Origin: Gammaproteobacteria bacterium
GTDB lineage: Bacteria > Pseudomonadota > Gammaproteobacteria > Chromatiales > Chromatiaceae
DNA: 64,000 bases
Direction of reading: 5' to 3'
Assembly: GCA_030065815.1 (NCBI GenBank)
Contig: JASJCU010000003.1
Location: 1 to 64,000 of the forward strand
This document shows, in pieces, positions 1-9,301 of the stretch (position 1 is its first letter; each line of letters begins with the position of its first letter). Below the pieces are notes generated by a model. That model was not told the origin of the DNA and did no database searches. It was given only the letters and a program-made list of their open reading frames with translations. A program made the position numbers and the translations under genes.

Positions 1-1131
1 CGCCCGCCGTCTTGCTGTCCGCCAGGAAGATACCAGCCTGAGCTCAAATCAGTTTCGAGGTGCCATGACATTTCAGTATCTCCCGGCCTTTATCGTGGTT
101 GTGTGTCTGTGGTTAACGGTCGCCGCGGGGTTTTTAATCCTGAGTTGTTGCGTTGGGGAGATCTCGGATCGCCAATCGATCCACAGCCCCAGACAGCAAG
201 GTCCAGGGACTGCCCGGTCCGTCTGCGCTGCGGCATCGGACCAGAGCCGACAATGCCGGTCAAGCTATGATTCAAAGGCTGTGGAGCTTGCGATTCGAAA
301 CGTGACTCGGATCTCAGTCTGCGTTTCTCGACAGCTGTTCCTAACGACACCATTTCCGGCGCTTCTGACTCGCGAGCGGAAGATGTTCGCGCACAAACTG
401 TCTTATATTGTTCTGTCGAATCCGCAATGACCGTGCGCGGCTGCAGTTCAGCGCGACAAGAGATTGTCGCAGACGTCTCTCGACAGGGTTCGATGGCGTG
501 ATTGCAATCGTGTCGGCGGTCAGCGACTCCAAATGCGCTGTCCGATGTCCATCTGCCGGCGACCTTGTAGCTTCGCGCAGGGGCCGAATCTCTCTACGCA
601 ACGCGGACATCCGCATCGCCGCACCGGCCTTCGGCCAGATTTTGTCGAAGTGCAACATTGCGACCCGAGTTTGAGTCCTTAGACAGAGACCGTCTTCGAC
701 AGCACCATCGACGCGAGCCGACGAGGTCGAACCGTGCGGCGTGAACCGCGCTCCCGACGCAAAGAAGCGTTTCCGAATAGACTGATACACGCGGGTGTGC
801 ACCGCCAATCGGCACGCCTTTGGCTACGCGGGGAGGCTCAGGCGGGCGTCCTCGGCAACCGCTAGCCGCGACTGCCGCACGCGGGTTCTCGGGCAGCATC
901 GGCCGACCTTCATTCACGAAAGCGCGGGGAGGGACCTATCCGGTCACCGACGTCGCGCGTTGAGCCTGGGGAATGGACGGTCAAAGGCGCGCCGCGCTCG
1001 CGGGCTGCTGCCGGACAGCCGCGCAAAGGCACCCGAGTAACAGTGACGACTAGCGGGGCTGCTCTACCGATGCCCGAACCGGCTATCCGATTTAAACGAG
1101 GAGCAGAGCGGTCTCGTCTCGCGGGGCTGAT

Positions 1132-1207
<76 letters not shown>

Positions 1208-1296
1208 GCATTGGACCGCGCCGGGACCCGGCGCGAAAGACGCGGTATTAAAACGGCGCCGGCGCGGCGCGTCAAGTCGCGGCGGGTAGTGCGGCG

Positions 1297-1563
1297 CTAT
1301 TCAGGACGGAAATCGGGAGGCGTCTCGGCGCCGTCGCCGAAGAAGAACTTTTCCATCTGCTCCTCGAGAAAGCTGCGCGACTTCGGATCGACCGGGCTCA
1401 GTCGGTATTCGTTGATCAGCATGGTCTGGTGGCGCAACCACTCCTGCCACGCCTCCTTCGAGACGTTCTCGAACACTCGCTTGCCGAGGTCGCCCGGGTA
1501 CGGCTGACGATCGAGCCCCTCGGCCTCGCGCTTGAGGCGCACACAGTTGACCATCTCACCCAT
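1297..1563 (-). CDS. yggX: Probable Fe(2+)-trafficking protein YggX
   Basis: 88 aa, [54 protein letters not shown] typical of YggX; adjacent to mutY as in many gammaproteobacteria. Confidence 0.95.
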   Translation of the reverse strand: MGEMVNCVRLKREAEGLDRQPYPGDLGKRVFENVSKEAWQEWLRHQTMLINEYRLSPVDPKSRSFLEEQMEKFFFGDGAETPPDFRPE

Positions 1564-1581
1564 AGTTGCTCTCCGTGATCT

Positions 1582-2646
1582 TCAGTCAGCGATTTCGTCG
1601 ATCAGGCGCTTCACCGGCGCCGCGAGCCCGACGTCTTGCCGTCGCCGCGGGTTATACCAGAGCTGGCCGCCGCCCTCCAACACGCCGCAACCCGACCCGT
1701 TCAGCAGGATTTCGACCGGGCGGATGTCGAGATGGAAGTGGCTGAAGGTATGCCGCCGCGGGTCGAGGGCGCGGCCGAGCGCGGCGTCCTGCGCCAGGGC
1801 TTCGCGGCACCAGTGCAGCGGATCGGCGTCGACGGCGATCTCGGGGAGGCTCCACAGGCCGCCCCAGACGCCGCTCGGCGGGCGTTGTTCGAGCAGAACC
1901 GCGCCGGCCGGATCGCGAACGACGAGCATGCAGACGCTGCGCTCGGGCAGCGCCTTGTTCGGCCGGCGCCCGGGAAACTCGCGCTCGCGGCCCTGCGCAT
2001 GGGCGACGCATTGTGTCTGCAGCGGACAGCGCCCGCAGGCCGGGCGACCTCGGGTGCACAGCGTCGCGCCGAGGTCCATCATCGCCTGGTTGTAGTCGGC
2101 GACGCGGCCTGCCGGCGTCAGCTCCTCGGACAGCCGCCACAGGCGGCCGAGCACGCGGCTGCTGCCCGGCCAGCCAGGCACCGCGAAGCAGCGCGCCAGC
2201 ACCCGCTTGACGTTGCCGTCGAGGATCGCATGGCGTTGGCCAAGCGCCAGCGACAGGATCGCGCCGGCGGTCGAACGTCCGATGCCGGGCAGCGCCTGCA
2301 GGGCGTTGGTGTCCGCGGGGATGCGGCCGTCGTGCTGCTCGACGACCTGGCACGCGGCGCGATGCAGATTGCGCGCCCGCGCGTAGTAGCCGAGCCCGGT
2401 CCAGTGGTGCAGCACATCGTCGAGCGGCGCAGCGGCCAGCGTCTGCACGTCGGGAAAGCGCTCGAGGAAACGCGCGAAGTACGGCATCACCGTCGTCACC
2501 TGGGTCTGCTGCAGCATGATCTCCGACACCCAGACCGGGTAGGGATCGGCCGCGCCCTGCCAGGGCAGGTCGTGACGGCCGTGGACGTCGTACCAGTCGA
2601 GGACGCGCTGCGCGAACGTCGGGCTCACGTGCGGGCGGCGCCGCAC
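1582..2646 (-). CDS. mutY: A/G-specific adenine glycosylase MutY
   Basis: HhH-GPD motif [12 protein letters not shown], Fe-S cysteines [22 protein letters not shown]-like C-terminal domain. Confidence 0.95.
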   Translation of the reverse strand: MRRRPHVSPTFAQRVLDWYDVHGRHDLPWQGAADPYPVWVSEIMLQQTQVTTVMPYFARFLERFPDVQTLAAAPLDDVLHHWTGLGYYARARNLHRAACQVVEQHDGRIPADTNALQALPGIGRSTAGAILSLALGQRHAILDGNVKRVLARCFAVPGWPGSSRVLGRLWRLSEELTPAGRVADYNQAMMDLGATLCTRGRPACGRCPLQTQCVAHAQGREREFPGRRPNKALPERSVCMLVVRDPAGAVLLEQRPPSGVWGGLWSLPEIAVDADPLHWCREALAQDAALGRALDPRRHTFSHFHLDIRPVEILLNGSGCGVLEGGGQLWYNPRRRQDVGLAAPVKRLIDEIAD

Positions 2647-2939
2647 TGCCAGCAGATGTCGAAACCGGCGTCGACTTCGGCGCCGCAGGTCTCACACACC
2701 CAGGGCCCGACCTTCGGCAGGTTGCCGCGGCTGGCGCGGAACCCGTCGAGCACGCGCTGGGCGCTGTGCAGGTCGTCATTGTTGATCAACCAGACCCACG
2801 GAAAATTCATCGCCGGCAGTTCACCGGCCGCGCCGCTGAGGTACTCGCCGAGCACCGTGGCCTCGATTCCGTGCGCGTCCAACGCGTCGATCAGCTGGCG
2901 GGCCTCGAGGCTGTCGCGGGCTTCGTAGAACTTGAGCAT
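2625..2939 (-). CDS. DUF2007 family protein with C-terminal zinc-ribbon-like CxxC pairs
   Basis: [42 protein letters not shown]...; [19 protein letters not shown]. Confidence 0.8.
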   Translation of the reverse strand: MLKFYEARDSLEARQLIDALDAHGIEATVLGEYLSGAAGELPAMNFPWVWLINNDDLHSAQRVLDGFRASRGNLPKVGPWVCETCGAEVDAGFDICWQCGAART

Positions 2940-3031
2940 GCGCTATCTGACAAACTTCATCTTGCGTACAATGATGCGCGATCGGACCGGTGCGGCATAG
3001 CCCCGTCGGCGACATAGGCAGTACCCCATCG

Positions 3032-3637
3032 ATGAAGAACGCAAAACAGCTTCTGGTGCTCGGCATGCTGGCCGCGGTGAGTATCGCGGTCGGCCTGTGG
3101 GCCGGGATGCAGGGCCGCCAGGACAGCGGCGCACCGTCGGGCTATCCCGACCTCGGCGGTGATTTCACGCTGACCTCGGACCGGGGCCCGGTCAGCCTGC
3201 AGGACCTGCGCGGCAAGGTCGTACCGATCTATTTCGGTTTCACCCACTGCCCCGATGTCTGTATCACCGCGCTCGGCGCCGTGGCCGCGGGGCTCAAGCA
3301 GCTCGACGAGGCCGAGCAGGCCGACGTCCAGCCGCTGTTCATCAGCATCGATCCGGAACGCGACGACGCGCAGCGCGTCGGCGAGTACGCACGCTACTTC
3401 CATCCCAGCTTCATCGGCCTGACCGGCACGCTCGACGAGATCACCAAGGTCGCCGAGAGCCACTTCGTGATCTTCGAGAAGGTGCCGCTGGAAGACTCGG
3501 AGATGGGCTATACGATGGATCACTCGTCGATCGTCTACGTGGTCGGCCGTGACGGCGTGATCCGCGCGCTGATCCATCACGGCGAGAAACCGGACGCCAT
3601 CGCCCAGGTGCTGCGCGAGACGCTGGACGCGGGCTGA
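3032..3637 (+). CDS. SCO1/SenC family copper chaperone / thioredoxin-like protein
   Basis: YFGFTHCPDVCITALG (CPxxC) and late conserved His (MDHSSIVYVV). Confidence 0.92.
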   Translation: MKNAKQLLVLGMLAAVSIAVGLWAGMQGRQDSGAPSGYPDLGGDFTLTSDRGPVSLQDLRGKVVPIYFGFTHCPDVCITALGAVAAGLKQLDEAEQADVQPLFISIDPERDDAQRVGEYARYFHPSFIGLTGTLDEITKVAESHFVIFEKVPLEDSEMGYTMDHSSIVYVVGRDGVIRALIHHGEKPDAIAQVLRETLDAG

Positions 3638-3689
3638 GTGCCGGCGCACGATCGGGCGCATCCCGGTCGCCGGCCGCGCGCGGCCCGGC

Positions 3690-3899
3690 TCAGATGCCCA
3701 TCAACCACTTGATCACCGACTTGGCGATGAAGCCGAGCATGCCGAACGCGAGCACGAAGAACAGCACGAACGCGCCGAACTTGCCGGCGTTCGACTTCTT
3801 CGCCAGGTCCCAGATGATGAACAGCATGAAGCCGATCATCGCCGTCAGGCCCCAGGTCATCCCAAACTCGGCGACCTTTTCCTCGCTCAGGTTGAACAC
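3690..3899 (-). CDS. DUF2788 small membrane protein
   Basis: 69 aa with two hydrophobic helices: MFNLSEEKVAEFGMTWGLTAMIGFMLFIIWDLAKKSNAGKFGAFVLFFVLAFGMLGF. Confidence 0.7.
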   Translation of the reverse strand: MFNLSEEKVAEFGMTWGLTAMIGFMLFIIWDLAKKSNAGKFGAFVLFFVLAFGMLGFIAKSVIKWLMGI

Positions 3900-3902
3900 C
3901 GG

Positions 3903-4709
3903 TCAGTCGGCGAGGGCGCCGGGGGGCAGCCGGTCGGCGTCCACGAGGTCGCGGTAGACGTGCCAGGACGCATGTCCGATGACCGGGTACAGGACGATGA
4001 AACCGAGCATCAGCGTCGCCACCGAGAGCCCGGTCGCGAGCAGGATCAACAGCGCCCACCAGGTCATCGTCACCGGGTTCTCGGCGACCGCGCGCACGCT
4101 GGTCGCCAGTGCCAGCGGCGTCGTGACGTCGCGGTCGACGAGCAGCGGTACAGCGACGACGGTGACCGCGAACGTGACCGCGGCGACCAGCCCGGCGAGC
4201 ACGGTCCACAGCAGGAACGCACGGTCGTTCTGCAGCACGATGTAACGCACGAAATCCAGCGGGCGTTCGATATCGGCGCTGACGAAATAGTGGAACAGCA
4301 GCATCGAGAACAGCACCCAGGTGGTCCCGCCGAGCACCAGCAGCAGGCCGAAGCGGAACAGGCAGGTACTGCCGCGCCGCCACGCCTCGACGGCATCGCG
4401 GCGGCTCGGCGGCTGACCGGCCTCGATACGGCGGCTCAGCGCATACAGGCCGGTGGCGAGGATCGGGCCGACGACCAGGAAGCCGGACACCGCGCCGGGC
4501 AGCAACGGCCAAAACAGCAGCGTGATCTCGACGATCACGACGCTCAACGCCATGACGATCAGACCGTGCATCAGGCTCGGCCAGCCCGCGGCGCGGAAAT
4601 CGCGCCAGCCGAGGCGTATCCAGCGCAGCACCGCGCCCGGACTGACTTCGCGGATCGGCGGTGGGCTGATGCGCCGTCCCGCAGCCGAGGCCTCACCGTT
4701 CGCCGTCAC
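3903..4709 (-). CDS. DUF2189-like integral membrane protein (GTG start proposed)
   Basis: Multi-TM protein; DWLRLGWRDFRAAGWPSLMHGLIV-type start, GHASWHVYRDLVD near the C terminus. Confidence 0.7.
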   Translation of the reverse strand: MTANGEASAAGRRISPPPIREVSPGAVLRWIRLGWRDFRAAGWPSLMHGLIVMALSVVIVEITLLFWPLLPGAVSGFLVVGPILATGLYALSRRIEAGQPPSRRDAVEAWRRGSTCLFRFGLLLVLGGTTWVLFSMLLFHYFVSADIERPLDFVRYIVLQNDRAFLLWTVLAGLVAAVTFAVTVVAVPLLVDRDVTTPLALATSVRAVAENPVTMTWWALLILLATGLSVATLMLGFIVLYPVIGHASWHVYRDLVDADRLPPGALAD

Positions 4710-5002
4710 GTCTCGTCCTCCGGGCGTCTGCCTCTCGATGCCGCGAGTATACCGGGCGGTCGGCGGACGCGGATGCGGCGACCGGACGCGTCCGCGAGTC
4801 GCCGCGCAGCGGTGCACCGCGTGTCATGAGCAGCGCGCCCGCCGCTCGGCACCGGCTGCCGAGGCCGCGGCGCGGCGCCGATGACCGCGCCGACAGCGAC
4901 GACCGCACGCCGACCCGCGGCCCGCTGCCGCGATCACGTCGCCGGTCGTGACGCTCGGCCGGTCACAGGCACGGGCCGGCGAAGCGGCGGCGGCCGGCGC
5001 GG

Positions 5003-5647
5003 TCAGCCGTCACCGCCGTCGGGCGCGCGCCTGAGCAGGCGCCACAGCGTCGTCTGGTCGGGGAAACCGCTGGGCTCGAGGTCGCTGGCCTGCTGGAATG
5101 CCGCGAGCGCCTGCTGCGTGGGCGGACCGAACGCACCGTCGGTGGCGCCGTCGTAGTGGCCCAGATCGGCCAGGCGTTGCTGCACGCGCCGCACCACCTC
5201 GGCATACAGCACGGCACGCCGGTTGCCGACGACGACGTCGACGGTCGCCGACGCGCGCTCGAGGCGGTCGTCGTTGAAGGCCGCGAGCAGCGTGTTGACC
5301 ACCGGGTAGAGACGGTCTTCGGGGTTGCCGGCACAGTGCTGGTCGATCAACAGCAGCAGCAGTTCGAGCGACTCGAACGACGTGACATCGAAGGTGTCGT
5401 CGAGCAGCTTGTTGTGCGCGGTAACGAAACCCTCGACCCAACCGGCGACCATGTAATACACATTTGAGCGCTGCTCGCGCTCGCGGACATAGACCGCGCA
5501 CGGCAGCAGGCCGGCGCCCTCGATCGCCAGGCTGCCGTCGCGATCGGCGGCGCCCGCCGTTGCGGCCGTGACAACCAGCGATGCCGTCAGTGCGACACAG
5601 TGGAGGCGGCGGCGCAGGAAGCGCCACCGGCTGCGTAATCGATTCAT
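5003..5647 (-). CDS. Secreted protein with C-terminal peptidoglycan-binding (PG_binding_1-like) domain, copy A
   Basis: Signal peptide; C terminus VQQRLADLGHYDGATDGAFGPPTQQALAAFQQASDLEPSGFPDQTTLWRLL. Paralogous to 8631-9227. Confidence 0.75.
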   Translation of the reverse strand: MNRLRSRWRFLRRRLHCVALTASLVVTAATAGAADRDGSLAIEGAGLLPCAVYVREREQRSNVYYMVAGWVEGFVTAHNKLLDDTFDVTSFESLELLLLLIDQHCAGNPEDRLYPVVNTLLAAFNDDRLERASATVDVVVGNRRAVLYAEVVRRVQQRLADLGHYDGATDGAFGPPTQQALAAFQQASDLEPSGFPDQTTLWRLLRRAPDGGDG

Positions 5648-5715
5648 CGCTGGATTATGCGCGATCTGCCGGGCGCTACGCGAGACGCACCGAGCAGACC
5701 CTTAGCGGACCGTGT

Positions 5716-7506
5716 TCAGGTCGACGCCGCAGCGCGCACGCGCCAGGCCAGCGGCAGCCCGAGCAGCACCAGCAGCACGCTGGCCGGAACCGGGATCTCA
5801 CCGGTGATCGCCGGCAGCACGATCGGGTTGATCGCGCTCAGCGCCTGCCGGTCGCTCGGCGGCAGCGAGGCGCTGCCGAGCGAGATCAGGAAACTGTCGC
5901 CGATTTGCAGATCCCAGCCCTGCAGGTCGAACAGCTTGCTGTAAAAGGCCGGCGAGTCGAACAGGTCGACGCCCTCGTTCAGGACATTGCCGATCCCGAT
6001 CGAGCCCTCGATATTGAGCAGGTCGAAGCCATAGGTGATCTGCAGCAGGTCGATGATGAACTCGAGATCGAAATCGAGCAGCGTCTCGTTCATCAGCGTC
6101 GCGTCGAGGAAGAAGGTCGGCGTGACCAGCGTTTCCGCGGCAAGGAAAGTGATATCCGGCAGCAGGTCCCAGGCCGACTCCCACTCGGTCACGAGACTGC
6201 CGCCGATCTCGACGGCCTCATCGAAAGCCAGGCTGACCCACAGCGTCGGATCGAGTTCGAAATCCTGCTGCAGATCGATCGTCGGGCCCATCTGCAGATC
6301 GATGATGTCGTAACCGAGGTCGACGCCGGCGACCGTGACGCTGGTGCCGAACAGGCCGGGCACGCCCGCGGCCGTGGCAATGATGTTGTCGACGTCGAGG
6401 AACAGGTCGAGGAGGTCGTCCTGGCCGGTCGCCTTCAGCGTGCTGGTCGTCGCGTCGAGGCCACCGCTGGCGTCCGGTTGCGGCAGGTGCAGCGTGATCT
6501 CGGCCAGGTCGGCCACGTTGAGCGCGAGCGGGAAGCCGTTGGCGACGTCGGGCAGGCCGAACGCCGACGGGTTGCGGCCGAGTAGCTGGATGCCGCCCTC
6601 GCCGTCGGCATTGAACGACAGGATGGAGGCGCGTTCTTCGATGTTGAACGGCGTGCCGCCCGCGGTACAGCCGACCCCGATCAGGCAGGCCTCGGCCGAG
6701 ACCTCGCCGTTCAGCTCCATGACCGCATCGAGCGACAGCGCCAGCGTCGGGAACGTCGTGTTCAGCGTGTTGGTACCGGCCAACAGGCTGTTGGGGTTGA
6801 AATTGATCGTCGCACCGGGCGCCAGGCTGGTCGTGTCCGGGATGTCGAACGAGGCCTGGTACGACACCTGGGCATCGACCGAGCCGCTGTCGATCTGCAC
6901 GCCGAGTTCGAGTCCCGCGCGGCCGTCGTTGGTGCCCCTGACGGCGACGCCGGTTGCCGCAGACAACGTGGCCGGCGGCGCGGTGCCCAGTGCCGGCACC
7001 GGCAGGCGTGCGCTCTGCCCGTTGCGGCAGGTGCTCGACGAAAAGCCGAGGCGGCGGCACGCCGAGAACGCCACGTCGTAGGCCGCGCGCCGCGTGATGT
7101 CGCCGGCGCGCTTGATGTTACAGGCGACCGCGAAGCGGCCGCAGCTGCGCACCGACGGACGCCGGCCGAGGGCGGCGACCGGCACCCGGCCGGCCTGGCC
7201 GTTGATACAGGTGCTGGTCGAGTTGCCGAGCCCCCTGCAGGCCAGCAGCGCCCCGTCGTAGACGGCGCGCGCCGGATTCGGCACCGTGGCGCCCTCGCCG
7301 ATGATGCCGTTGATCTCGGTGGTCTTGTCGGTCCACGCCGCACCGAGGAACGTGGTCTGGTCGAGCGTGAACGACGTGCCGGTGTCCCACAGGCTCTGCC
7401 CGCCGGTCTGGAATGTCAGGTCGTAGCTAACGGGTACCGCGTTGGCGGCCAGCGGGGCGCACAGCATTGCGGCGAGCAGCGCAAGCTGCGGGGATCTGCG
7501 TGACAT
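5716..7506 (-). CDS. PEP-CTERM-type secreted protein, copy A
   Basis: N-terminal signal peptide; C terminus GEIPVPASVLLVLLGLPLAWRVRAAAST (motif + TM + Arg-rich tail); internal 34-aa repeat with paired cysteines. Confidence 0.75.
   Translation of the reverse strand: MSRRSPQLALLAAMLCAPLAANAVPVSYDLTFQTGGQSLWDTGTSFTLDQTTFLGAAWTDKTTEINGIIGEGATVPNPARAVYDGALLACRGLGNSTSTCINGQAGRVPVAALGRRPSVRSCGRFAVACNIKRAGDITRRAAYDVAFSACRRLGFSSSTCRNGQSARLPVPALGTAPPATLSAATGVAVRGTNDGRAGLELGVQIDSGSVDAQVSYQASFDIPDTTSLAPGATINFNPNSLLAGTNTLNTTFPTLALSLDAVMELNGEVSAEACLIGVGCTAGGTPFNIEERASILSFNADGEGGIQLLGRNPSAFGLPDVANGFPLALNVADLAEITLHLPQPDASGGLDATTSTLKATGQDDLLDLFLDVDNIIATAAGVPGLFGTSVTVAGVDLGYDIIDLQMGPTIDLQQDFELDPTLWVSLAFDEAVEIGGSLVTEWESAWDLLPDITFLAAETLVTPTFFLDATLMNETLLDFDLEFIIDLLQITYGFDLLNIEGSIGIGNVLNEGVDLFDSPAFYSKLFDLQGWDLQIGDSFLISLGSASLPPSDRQALSAINPIVLPAITGEIPVPASVLLVLLGLPLAWRVRAAAST
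6985..7266 (-). repeat. Two copies of a 34-aa coding repeat within PEP-CTERM protein A
   Basis: AVYDGALLACRGLGNSTSTCINGQAGRVPVAALG and AAYDVAFSACRRLGFSSSTCRNGQSARLPVPALG, spaced 60 aa, 22/34 identical. Confidence 0.85.
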
Positions 7507-7977
7507 CTGGATTCGGCCTCGTGGTGGCAGGAACCACCGCCGGCTCCCGATCGGGGAATCGGCAAGCAGATTGCGCGCCAGACCGAGAAAACCGTCGTCA
7601 GATCATAGGCTACGGCCTTTGACACAGACTTCATGTGTGTATCGAAATATTAATAATGTAAACGGCGCTGACAACCCGCTGTCGACCTACGGCGCCGGCA
7701 GGTGCAAGCCACACCGGGCCTGCGATCGACTGGATCCTTCGTCGGGCGGTCGGGCGTCAGCCTCGGGCCGTACGCCAGCCACGATGCCATCGCCGGCGGT
7801 ATGGCAGGCACACGCCGCATGGATACGCGAATCTGGGCAGCCACGTTTGCACCCGCGACGCAAGACCTGCAACGGCTCCACCGGTGATACCAACAACGAG
7901 TCACTGCGCCCAGCCGCCCGTTCGTCAACGGGCACTGGCGATCGCCGGTCGGCCGTCGCGCGAAGCACGGGTGGTGA

Positions 7978-8010
7978 TGGAGCGGGTGAAGGGAATCGAA
8001 CCCTCATTAG
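7978..8010 (-). pseudogene. 3' fragment of tRNA-Gly (T arm to CCA)
   Basis: tggagcgggtgaagggaatcgaaccctcattag is identical to 11104-11136 of the intact tRNA-Gly; the 5' part is missing. Confidence 0.9.
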
Positions 8011-8381
8011 GCCGAACTGCGAAAGCGCATCCACAGCGCACTCTGCAGGAACTCGACGATGTCACTGAAGCCGGGTTTCGAATCGCCGCGGGTGCGCTCG
8101 ACGAACTCGACAGGCACCTCGACGATCCGCGCATCGCGCAACACGGCCTCGTAAAGTAGCGCGATCTGGAACGCATAACCCTGCACACGCAACGCCGACA
8201 GGTCGATCTGCGCGAGCAGCCCGCTGCGGATCGCACGAAACCCGGCGGTGCAGTCGCGTACGCTGTAGGTGCCCGCGAGGAAGCGCGCAAGGATGTTGCC
8301 GGACAGCGAGTTCAGGCGACGCAGCAGTCCCCATTCGCGCGGGATGCTGCCGCCGCTGACGTAACGGCTGCCGATGACGAG
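8011..8381 (-). pseudogene. Internal fragment of GT2 glycosyltransferase gene (copy of ~11713-12083)
   Basis: Near-collinear nucleotide match to the intact gene; encodes VIGSRYVSGGSIPREWG...FRSSA only, no N or C terminus. Confidence 0.9.
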
Positions 8382-8382
8382 A

Positions 8383-8580
8383 ACCGTGTTGAGGTCGACG
8401 CCGCAGCGCGCACGCGCTGGGCCCGCGGCAGTCCGAGCAGTACCAGCAGCACGCTGCCCAGGACCGGGATCTCACCCGTGATCGCCGGCAGCACGATCGG
8501 GTTGATCGCGCTCGGCGCCTGCCGGCCGCTCGGCGGCAGCGAGGCGCTGCCGAGCGAGGTCAGGAAGCTGTCCCTTATCT
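8383..8580 (-). pseudogene. 3' tail fragment of PEP-CTERM gene A (copy of ~5709-5910), stop codon lost
   Basis: SFLTSLGSASLPPSGRQAPSAINPIVLPAITGEIPVLGSVLLVLLGLP... versus SFLISLGSASLPPSDRQALSAINPIVLPAITGEIPVPASVLLVLLGLP. Confidence 0.88.
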
Positions 8581-8630
8581 GCATCATTGATCGCCGCGGC
8601 GAGCCCTCGCCGGAGGCAGAACGCCGGGAC

Positions 8631-9227
8631 TCAGCGAGCCTGCTCGAAGAACAAGGCAAACAGGGTTTTCTGATTGGGAAGCCCGGTGGGCTCGAGGCCC
8701 CGTTCGTCCTGGAACGCTCTCAAGGCATCCGACATGCGTGCATCGAACGCTGCGCCAGGCGAGCCGGCGTCGTAGCCAATGTCGCCGAGGCGGGCCTTCG
8801 CTGCGTCGAGTACCGCACGGTAGACCACCATGGCGCGTTGCCCGCGGCGGATTTCTTCGAGCTCGGACTTCTCGGGCAAACGTGTCGGCCAGATTTGTCG
8901 CATCAGGACCGACGTCGCATCGATGAACCGGGCCTGCGGTGCGAGCTGCTTGCAGACAGAGTGCGTCAAGCCAAGAAGCGTCTGGGTGGTCTGCCACGGA
9001 GTCGTGTCGTAGGTGTTGTCGACGTGCTGATTGACCGCCGTGACGTAACCGTCGATCCAACCCGCGTATTGCTTCAAATCGGTGTTACCCTGATCCCAGG
9101 CAGCGATGAACTGTCCGCAGGTCTGGGCACCGGCCCCCTTGATGGCGAACTGGCCAGTCTTCTCGGCCGCATCGGCACCGAACGCTGTCGCTGCAATCAG
9201 TAATGCCAAATTGAGTCGTCGAATCAC
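8631..9227 (-). CDS. Secreted protein with C-terminal peptidoglycan-binding-like domain, copy B
   Basis: Signal peptide; AKARLGDIGYDAGSPGAAFDARMSDALRAFQDERGLEPTGLPNQKTLFALF; same layout as copy A. Confidence 0.75.
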   Translation of the reverse strand: MIRRLNLALLIAATAFGADAAEKTGQFAIKGAGAQTCGQFIAAWDQGNTDLKQYAGWIDGYVTAVNQHVDNTYDTTPWQTTQTLLGLTHSVCKQLAPQARFIDATSVLMRQIWPTRLPEKSELEEIRRGQRAMVVYRAVLDAAKARLGDIGYDAGSPGAAFDARMSDALRAFQDERGLEPTGLPNQKTLFALFFEQAR

Positions 9228-9242
9228 CTGCTTGCCTCCTCC

Positions 9243-9280
9243 AAAAAAAACGAGGCGTGTAGTGACCTACACGCCTCGTT
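9243..9280 (-). terminator. Rho-independent terminator downstream of PEP-CTERM gene B
   Basis: Perfect stem aacgaggcgtgtag/ctacacgcctcgtt, loop tgac, and a T run on the minus strand (aaaaaaaa on plus). Confidence 0.9.
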
Positions 9281-9301
9281 ACGCATTGCCTATCCGATGC
9301 T

